DNA from: DATMRF01 sp035566435
Lineage (GTDB): Bacteria; Verrucomicrobiota; Verrucomicrobiia; Limisphaerales; UBA8199
Direction of reading: 5' to 3'
DNA length: 19,626 bases
NCBI GenBank assembly: GCA_035566435.1
Contig: DATMRF010000133.1
Location: 1-19,626, forward strand
Positions within the stretch are counted from its first letter, which is position 1, and each line of letters starts with the position of its first letter. Below are positions 6,001 through 11,334 of the stretch, in pieces. Below the pieces are notes generated by a model. It was not told the DNA's origin and ran no database searches. It saw only the letters and a program-made list of their open reading frames with translations. A program made the translations under genes and the position numbers.

Positions 6001-6027
6001 CTTTCAACCTGCAACTTTCAACTTCCC
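6001..6027. repeat. Right terminal inverted repeat of the S23 element
   Basis: CAACCTGCAACTTTCAACT at 6005-6023 is the exact inverse of 5398-5416. More CAACTTT-like heptamers lie just upstream. It ends two bases before the moxR ATG and occupies the place where a ribosome-binding site would be. Confidence 0.85.
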
Positions 6028-6028
6028 T

Positions 6029-7030
6029 ATGAGCACCGAACAACAGATTGAGCAGTTCCGCCAAGCCTACGCGGCGCTGAGGGCGGAAATCGGCCAGGTC
6101 ATCGTCGGGCAGGAGCCCATCGTCGAAGGCACGCTCATTTCCCTGTTCGCCGGCGGGCATGTGCTGCTCGAAGGCGTGCCCGGGCTTGGGAAGACTTTGC
6201 TCGTGCGCACGCTGGGCGAAGTGCTCGACCTCTCGTTCAGCCGCATCCAATTCACGCCGGACCTGATGCCCGCCGACATCCTCGGCACCAATATCGTCAT
6301 GGAGGTGCCCGGCGGCCGGCGCGAGTTCGAGTTCCAGCGCGGGCCGATTTTCGCGCACCTGATTCTGGCCGACGAAATCAATCGCGCGACCCCCAAGACG
6401 CAATCGGCGCTGCTGGAGGCCATGCAGGAGCACCAGGTCACCGCCGGGGGCGAACTCCGCCCTTTGAACGAACCGTTCTTCGTGATGGCAACGCAGAACC
6501 CGATTGACCAGGAAGGCACTTACCCGCTGCCGGAAGCCCAGCTCGACCGTTTCTTTTTTAAGATCCTCGTTGGCTATCCCTCAGCGGGCGAGTTGAGCGA
6601 GGTCCTCACCCGAACGACCACCGGCGCGAGAGCGCAGGTGGGAAAAGTGCTCGAGCGCGAAGCGTTGCTCGAATTGATGAAACTCGTTCGCGGGGTCCCG
6701 GTCGCCTCGCACGTGAAGGATTACGCCGTCCGGCTGGTGCTGGCGACGCATCCTGGCACAGAAACGGCGGCGCCGATCGCGACGCAATACCTGCGGTTTG
6801 GCAGCAGCCCGCGCGGAGGCCAGACGCTGATGCTCGCGGGGAAGGTTCGCGCGCTGACCCAGGGGCGGTTCAATGTCAGCTTCGATGACATCGAGGCCGT
6901 CGCAATGCCTGCCATGCGCCACCGGCTGATCCCGAATTTCGAGGCCGAAGCGGAGGGCGTGACGACCGACCATATCATCGCACAGATTCTCCGGGACGTG
7001 CCGCGGGACACCCAGGCCGTCGCGGTGTGA
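6029..7030 (+). CDS. moxR: MoxR-family AAA+ ATPase
   Basis: This 333-aa protein is a typical MoxR length. Walker A is GVPGLGKT (residues 49-56), Walker B is LILADEIN (111-118), sensor 1 is ATQNP (154-158) and the following QLDRF (171-175) is the usual MoxR motif. The C-terminal lid domain includes GSSPRGGQTL and HRLIPNFEAE. MoxR ATPases act as chaperones with VWA proteins, inserting metal ions or remodelling complexes. DUF58 and VWA genes follow here, as in most MoxR loci. The start ATG 6029 gives the standard N-terminus (IEQFRQAYAALRAEIGQVIVGQ). It has no Shine-Dalgarno sequence because the S23 element's inverted repeat abuts it. Translation may therefore be weak, leaderless or coupled to upstream reading. 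A repeat element separates it from the DUF58 gene downstream. Confidence 0.96.
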   Translation: MSTEQQIEQFRQAYAALRAEIGQVIVGQEPIVEGTLISLFAGGHVLLEGVPGLGKTLLVRTLGEVLDLSFSRIQFTPDLMPADILGTNIVMEVPGGRREFEFQRGPIFAHLILADEINRATPKTQSALLEAMQEHQVTAGGELRPLNEPFFVMATQNPIDQEGTYPLPEAQLDRFFFKILVGYPSAGELSEVLTRTTTGARAQVGKVLEREALLELMKLVRGVPVASHVKDYAVRLVLATHPGTETAAPIATQYLRFGSSPRGGQTLMLAGKVRALTQGRFNVSFDDIEAVAMPAMRHRLIPNFEAEAEGVTTDHIIAQILRDVPRDTQAVAV

Positions 7031-7084
7031 ACCTGCAATGGCTGGTGAGATACCGACCTCAAGCCAGAACGATGCAAACAGAGT

Positions 7085-7237
7085 TTAACGCAAAGACGCA
7101 AAGGTGCAGAGGCGCAAAGGCGCGAACTGGGAGTGACAGGCATGAAGCTCACGTTTCAGTGACTTCAGCGGACCTGCTCTTTGGGCGCGGCTTGCCCAGA
7201 CCGCTTGCGGCTCCGCCAGTTTGGGCCTTTGCGTTAA
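7085..7237. repeat. 153-bp repeat element with TTAACGCAAAG terminal inverted repeats
   Basis: TTAACGCAAAG at 7085-7095 is inverted exactly at 7227-7237 (CTTTGCGTTAA). The left side continues as a tandem GACGCAAAGGTGCAGAGGCGCAAAG array. The interior holds smaller inverted segments (for example GGCTTGCCCAGA and TTTGGGCC). It lies in the 340-bp gap between moxR and the DUF58 gene. The rest of the gap (7238-7370) shows no gene or obvious structure, so the cluster may be transcribed through this element or restarted after it. Confidence 0.7.
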
Positions 7238-7370
7238 GGATTTCGGCTGAATAGATGCAGCTAACGGCTTGAGGAACGTGAGCAAACCGCCATCACGCAT
7301 GCCGCATCAGGCGTCACGCATTGCTGCCATCCCATCCTCCATCGGCTATCCTCTATCCTGGCCGTAACTA

Positions 7371-8300
7371 ATGCGCTCCTCGCTTCTCACGCCTGAACTC
7401 CTGCGCCGGCTGGAGCAATTTCAACTGCTGGCCGCGAGGCGCGCCAAGAGTTCAGCCCGCGGCGAGCGGCGGAGCCGAGCGCGCGGCCAATCGGTCGAGT
7501 TTGCCGACTACCGCACCTACGTGCACGGAGATGATTTCCGTTATCTCGACTGGAACCTTTACGGGCGTCTGGAACGACTTTTCCTGAAGTTATACGAGGA
7601 GGAGCGCGAGCTGCCCGTGCGCATTTTCCTCGATGCCAGTGAGTCGATGGGTTTCGGCGAACCGCGCAAGTTCGATTTTGCCCGGCAGGTGGCCGCGGCC
7701 GTCGGTTATGTTGCGCTCTCCGGGTTCGACCGCGTCAGCGTGATTCCGTTCCCGCCCGTGGCGAGCGAGCCGGGGAGCGACCCGACAGCCCGCGCCGCTG
7801 AACTCGCGGCCCGGGGCGCTTTGCGCTCGGTGCGCGGCAAAAAGTCTGCCATCCAATTTTTCCAAAACCTGTCGGCGCTTACCGCCGGCGGGGCGGCGAA
7901 TTTGAATGAAGCGCTGCGCCGCGGGGCGCTCGAAGCCCGCCAGGCTGGACTGGCAGTGGTGCTGGGCGATTTCCTGGACCCGGCCGGCTACGAACCCGGC
8001 CTGACGGCGCTGGTTGGGCGAGGGTTCCAGGTGGACCTGGTACAGATCCTCTCGCCCGATGAACTCTCGCCCGGCACGTTCGGCGACCTGCGGCTGGTGG
8101 ATTCCGAGACCGGCGGGACGCAAGAGGTCACGTTCGGCCGCTATCGGCTCAAGCGCTACCAGCAGACGGTGCAGAATTATATCCAACGTCTGCGGGAGTT
8201 TTGCCAGGCGCGCGGGATTAATTTCTTCATGGTGAGTTCGAAGACCCCGCTGGAGGAATTGCTCTTGCGGCAGTTGAGAAAGGCGGAAGTATGGGCGTAG
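7371..8300 (+). CDS. DUF58 domain protein (MoxR partner)
   Basis: This 309-aa protein has the DUF58 signature near its N-terminus: GERRSRARG, SVEFADYRTYVHGDD and LDWNLYGRLERLFLKLYEEE (about residues 31-79). A VWA-like fold follows, with the metal-site motif DASESM at 88-93 (D88, S90, S92). No membrane segment is evident, as in the short DUF58 class, so it is probably cytoplasmic. Such proteins are encoded next to moxR nearly everywhere and are thought to be clients or adaptors of the ATPase. The start is ATG 7371; no clear ribosome-binding site is seen. The next gene begins seven bases after the stop, so the two are co-transcribed. Confidence 0.93.
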   Translation: MRSSLLTPELLRRLEQFQLLAARRAKSSARGERRSRARGQSVEFADYRTYVHGDDFRYLDWNLYGRLERLFLKLYEEERELPVRIFLDASESMGFGEPRKFDFARQVAAAVGYVALSGFDRVSVIPFPPVASEPGSDPTARAAELAARGALRSVRGKKSAIQFFQNLSALTAGGAANLNEALRRGALEARQAGLAVVLGDFLDPAGYEPGLTALVGRGFQVDLVQILSPDELSPGTFGDLRLVDSETGGTQEVTFGRYRLKRYQQTVQNYIQRLREFCQARGINFFMVSSKTPLEELLLRQLRKAEVWA

Positions 8301-8307
8301 CCCTCAG

Positions 8308-10143
8308 ATGAATTTCCTCGCTCCAGCCGCGTTCGCGTTCGCCGCCGCCATCCCGGTGGTGGTCTTGTTTTATCTGCTCAAGCGCAAGCGGGTGGTCAAA
8401 TTGGTTTCCAGCACCTTGCTTTGGCAACAATTCCTCGCGGAAACGCAGGCCAGCGCCCCGTTCCAGAAGCTGCGCAAGAACTGGCTGCTTATCCTGCAGA
8501 TCATTCTGCTGGTCCTGGCGGTCCTGGCGCTGACGCGGCCCTATTTCGCGTCTAAGATTAAGCCCGCCCAGTTGCGCGTGGTAATCCTGGACGCCTCGGC
8601 GTCGATGCAGGCGACCGACGAGTCGCCATCCCGATTTGAAAAGGCCCGCGCGGAAGCGCTGAAATGGGTCGATTCCCTGGCTAATGGCGATTTGATGGTG
8701 GTCCTCCAGGCAGGCGCGGACACCGAGGTCAAACAGTCGGCCACGAGCGAAAAGGCGGACTTGCGGCGGGCGCTCCAGGCTTGCGTCTGTTCCGACGGTC
8801 CGACGCGCCTGGTGCCGGCGCTGCGCATGGCGGAATCGCTCGTGCGCGACCAAAAGGGCGCGGAGATTCACCTTTTCAGCGACGGCGCCGTGCCGGAGTT
8901 GAGTGAGTTCGAGAACAAGGCACTGCCCCTGGTGTATCACCGGGTGGGCAAGAGCTCGAACAACCTGGGGATCACGGCGCTGGATGTGCGGGCCAATCCC
9001 GAGAACGCCCGCCAGCGCGCGGTCTATGTCAGCGTGGCAAACTATTCCTCGAACAGCGTTCAGACCGAGCTGGAGCTGTTGCTCGACGGCCGGTTGGCAG
9101 AAACGCGCCCGCTTACGATCGGAGCCGGCGAAACCGCCCCCCAGGTGTTTCTGGCCACCCAGAGCCGCGATGGCGTTTTCACGGTGCGCCTCACGGCCGA
9201 GGATGATTTAGCGGCCGATAACCAGGCCTCAATCGTCAGCCTGCTGCCCAAGCCGGTGAAAGTGCTGCTCGTGTCGCGCGGCAACCGGCTGCTGGAAAAA
9301 GCGCTGCGGGCGGCGGCGGGTGTCGAATTGGCCACGGCAACCGATTTAACCGATTCGGCGGGGGCTTATGATTTCGTGGTGCTGGACGACGTGATGCCGA
9401 CCGTGTGGCCCAAGGGCAACGTGCTGGCCTTTCATGTCATCAATACGAACTGGGTGCCGGGCGTCAGGCGCCTGGAAGCGCCGATGATTGTCGATTGGAA
9501 ATCGACGCATCCGCTGTTGCGCTATGCGAGTTTCGACAACGTGCAGGTCGTTGCAAGCCTTGCGGCGAGCGCGCCGACGTGGGCGGTGTCGCTGGTGGAT
9601 TCCCCGCAAGCGCCGCTCATTTTGGCGGGCGAGCTGGGCCGGCAACGCATCGCCTGGGTGGGATTCGACATCCTGGAAAGCAATTGGCCGCTGCGCGTCT
9701 CTTTCCCGATCTTCGTTGCCAACGCCGTCGATTGGCTCAACCCGGCCAACGTCAAAAGTGGCGAGCTGCTCGTCAAAGCCGGCGAAGCTTTTCGGCTGAT
9801 GCTGAGCCACCCGGAAACCAGCGCGAAAGTGACGTTGCCCTCCGGCGAGACGAAAATCCTGAGCCTCGACCCGAACGCGAGCGAGGTGGTGTTCGGAGAC
9901 ACCTACAGACAGGGCACCTACCATTTGCTGGCCGGCACGAACGACACGGTCTTCTGCGTGGACTTGCTGGATGCGAATGAAAGCAACATCAAGCCGCGCG
10001 ACGAACTGCACCTGGGCCAATACACGAAAATCACCGCGACCAAAATGCAGCGGGCGAATATGGAACTGTGGCGCACTATCGCCGCCCTGGGGCTTCTGGT
10101 GCTGCTGATTGAATGGTGGTACTACCACCGGAGGACGGCGTAG
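8308..10143 (+). CDS. BatA-like VWA membrane protein
   Basis: This 611-aa protein starts with NFLAPAAFAFAAAIPVVVLFYLLKRKR, the characteristic N-terminal helix of BatA/BatB-type proteins. A second membrane segment (LLILQIILLVLAVLAL) lies at about 60-76. The VWA domain follows with metal-site motif DASASM (D95, S97, S99) and LFSDGA further on. The middle part is a beta-rich region (CARDB-like; inference), then a degenerate amidotransferase-like fold. A final helix at about 585-605 (IAALGLLVLLIEWWYYHRR) anchors the C-terminus. Most of the chain should be periplasmic. It is immediately downstream of the DUF58 gene, with which it probably forms the MoxR-dependent unit. The 610-aa size fits the long Bat-like proteins of Verrucomicrobia and Planctomycetes rather than the short Bacteroides BatA. 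Confidence 0.9.
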   Translation: MNFLAPAAFAFAAAIPVVVLFYLLKRKRVVKLVSSTLLWQQFLAETQASAPFQKLRKNWLLILQIILLVLAVLALTRPYFASKIKPAQLRVVILDASASMQATDESPSRFEKARAEALKWVDSLANGDLMVVLQAGADTEVKQSATSEKADLRRALQACVCSDGPTRLVPALRMAESLVRDQKGAEIHLFSDGAVPELSEFENKALPLVYHRVGKSSNNLGITALDVRANPENARQRAVYVSVANYSSNSVQTELELLLDGRLAETRPLTIGAGETAPQVFLATQSRDGVFTVRLTAEDDLAADNQASIVSLLPKPVKVLLVSRGNRLLEKALRAAAGVELATATDLTDSAGAYDFVVLDDVMPTVWPKGNVLAFHVINTNWVPGVRRLEAPMIVDWKSTHPLLRYASFDNVQVVASLAASAPTWAVSLVDSPQAPLILAGELGRQRIAWVGFDILESNWPLRVSFPIFVANAVDWLNPANVKSGELLVKAGEAFRLMLSHPETSAKVTLPSGETKILSLDPNASEVVFGDTYRQGTYHLLAGTNDTVFCVDLLDANESNIKPRDELHLGQYTKITATKMQRANMELWRTIAALGLLVLLIEWWYYHRRTA

Positions 10144-10147
10144 GAGG

Positions 10148-10177
10148 GATTTACGATTTACGATTTACGATTTACGA
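10148..10177. repeat. GATTTAC heptamer tandem repeat (x4)
   Basis: Four exact tandem copies of GATTTAC begin five bases after the BatA-like stop codon. The inverted form CGTAAAT occurs three times at 11314-11334. Together they bracket the substrate-binding protein gene and the inverted-repeat element B. Short heptamer arrays of this kind resemble the STRR repeats described in cyanobacteria. Confidence 0.85.
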
Positions 10178-10224
10178 GTGGATTAGCCAAGGGTCTCGGA
10201 TTTCAGATTTCCCGCTTTGGCGTA

Positions 10225-11121
10225 GTGCTCCTATGCCTGTTTACCTTCCTCACGGCCTGCAAACACCAGCAAGAAGTTGTTGCCTACTGCGCCCAGGACC
10301 AGGTTTATGCCGAACCGCTCTTCCGCGACTTTGAGAAGCAAACGGGCATCAAGGTGCGGACGGTGTATGACAACGAGGCCGTGAAGACGGTCGGGTTGGC
10401 GAACCGCCTGCTGGCGGAGCGTCACCACCCGCAGGCGGACTTGTTCTGGGGGAACGAGGAGATGCGGACCCGGCAAATGGCGGCGCAGGGGGTCTTTCGC
10501 GAAACGAACGGCTGGGCGGCTTTCGGCTATCGCAGCCGGCGGATCGTCATCAACACTGACCGCCTTTCAGTCACGTCCGCGCCGCGTTCGCTGAGCGAGC
10601 TGACCAATGTTGCGTGGCGCGGCAAGGTCGCGCTGGCCTATCCGCAATTCGGCACCACCGCGACCCATTTCCACGCGCTGCGCCAGCTTTGGGGCGATGC
10701 GACCTGGCAGGCATGGTGCCGGGGGCTCGCCGACAATAAGCCCTTCCTGGTGGACGGCAACTCGGTGGTCGTGAAATTCGTGGGCCAGGGTGAGGCCTGG
10801 ATTGGCCTGACAGACTCGGACGACATCGCCGACGGCCAGCGCGAAGGCTTGCCCATTGCCGCCTTGCCGATGTCCGGGGAAACGCTGTTGATTCCTAACA
10901 CCGTCGCGGTCACTCGCGAGGCGCCGCACCCGGAGGCGGCCGAGCGGCTGTTCGAGTTTCTGCAAAGCCGCGAGGTCGTCGAACGCCTGGTGGCTGCGAG
11001 AGCCCTGGAAGGCCCTTCCCTGCCCGATGCGTCTGCCCCGGCGCTCCGTGTGAACTGGGAGATATTGTTGAGCGAACTGGAGCCGACCACAACTAAACTG
11101 AACGAGATTTTCCTCAAATGA
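10225..11121 (+). CDS. ABC transporter substrate-binding lipoprotein, Fe3+/2-aminoethylphosphonate-like
   Basis: This is a periplasmic-binding-protein type 2 fold of the iron(III)/AfuA-SfuA class. VVAYCAQDQVYAEPLFRDFEKQTGIKV matches the usual first strand and helix, followed by QADLFWGNEE, TNVAWRGKVALAYP, a helical middle and SGETLLIPNTVAV. A lipobox, LTAC, puts the lipidated Cys at residue 12 from GTG 10225. That leaves a signal peptide with no basic residues. In-frame upstream codons add an Arg and more hydrophobic residues (QISRFGVVLL) but no clear start codon, so the native N-terminus may have been altered by the GATTTAC array upstream. The ligand is not predictable; the family binds ferric iron, but also thiamine-type and phosphonate ligands. 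Its stop codon overlaps an ATGA at 11118, the likely ancestral start of the permease. Confidence 0.88.
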   Translation: MLLCLFTFLTACKHQQEVVAYCAQDQVYAEPLFRDFEKQTGIKVRTVYDNEAVKTVGLANRLLAERHHPQADLFWGNEEMRTRQMAAQGVFRETNGWAAFGYRSRRIVINTDRLSVTSAPRSLSELTNVAWRGKVALAYPQFGTTATHFHALRQLWGDATWQAWCRGLADNKPFLVDGNSVVVKFVGQGEAWIGLTDSDDIADGQREGLPIAALPMSGETLLIPNTVAVTREAPHPEAAERLFEFLQSREVVERLVAARALEGPSLPDASAPALRVNWEILLSELEPTTTKLNEIFLK

Positions 11122-11175
11122 ACCTGGGGATGCGTGCATTGCACTTTATTAGAACGGTCTCCCGAACCAATGGAA

Positions 11176-11308
11176 GTAGCGCAGATTTTCAATCTGCTGT
11201 ATCGCAGATTATTAATCTGCCAGGCCTCAAATCGTACGAGGCGCTCGGCAAGGCCCAACGCATGCAGAATGGAATTCTGCGATACAGCAGATTGAAAATC
11301 TGCGTTAC
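11176..11308. repeat. 133-bp composite inverted-repeat element, copy B
   Basis: The arms 11176-11205 and 11279-11308 are inverted repeats matching at 29 of 30 bases. Each contains a hairpin (CAGATT/AATCTG type) plus the linker TGTATCGC or GCGATACA. Two inner hairpins (GCAGATTA/TTAATCTGC and CAGAAT/ATTCTG) flank a 45-nt centre. It shares layout and linkers with copy A at 2993-3112 but has different stem sequences. It separates the substrate-binding gene from the permease. A 66-codon open frame from 11118 to 11318 consists mainly of this repeat and is not counted as a gene. Confidence 0.85.
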
Positions 11309-11313
11309 CCCCG

Positions 11314-11334
11314 CGTAAATCGTAAATCGTAAAT
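11314..11334. repeat. CGTAAAT heptamer tandem repeat (x3)
   Basis: Three tandem copies of CGTAAAT, the inverse of the GATTTAC array at 10148-10177, end exactly at the TTG where the permease frame now begins. They also supply the TAA (11316-11318) that closes the frame from the ATG at 11118. Confidence 0.85.

Noticed and set aside
11118..11318. 66-codon open frame starting at the ATGA overlap after the substrate-binding gene.
   Set aside because: Most of its codons are repeat element B read through. It is better seen as the ancestral permease start followed by an insertion.
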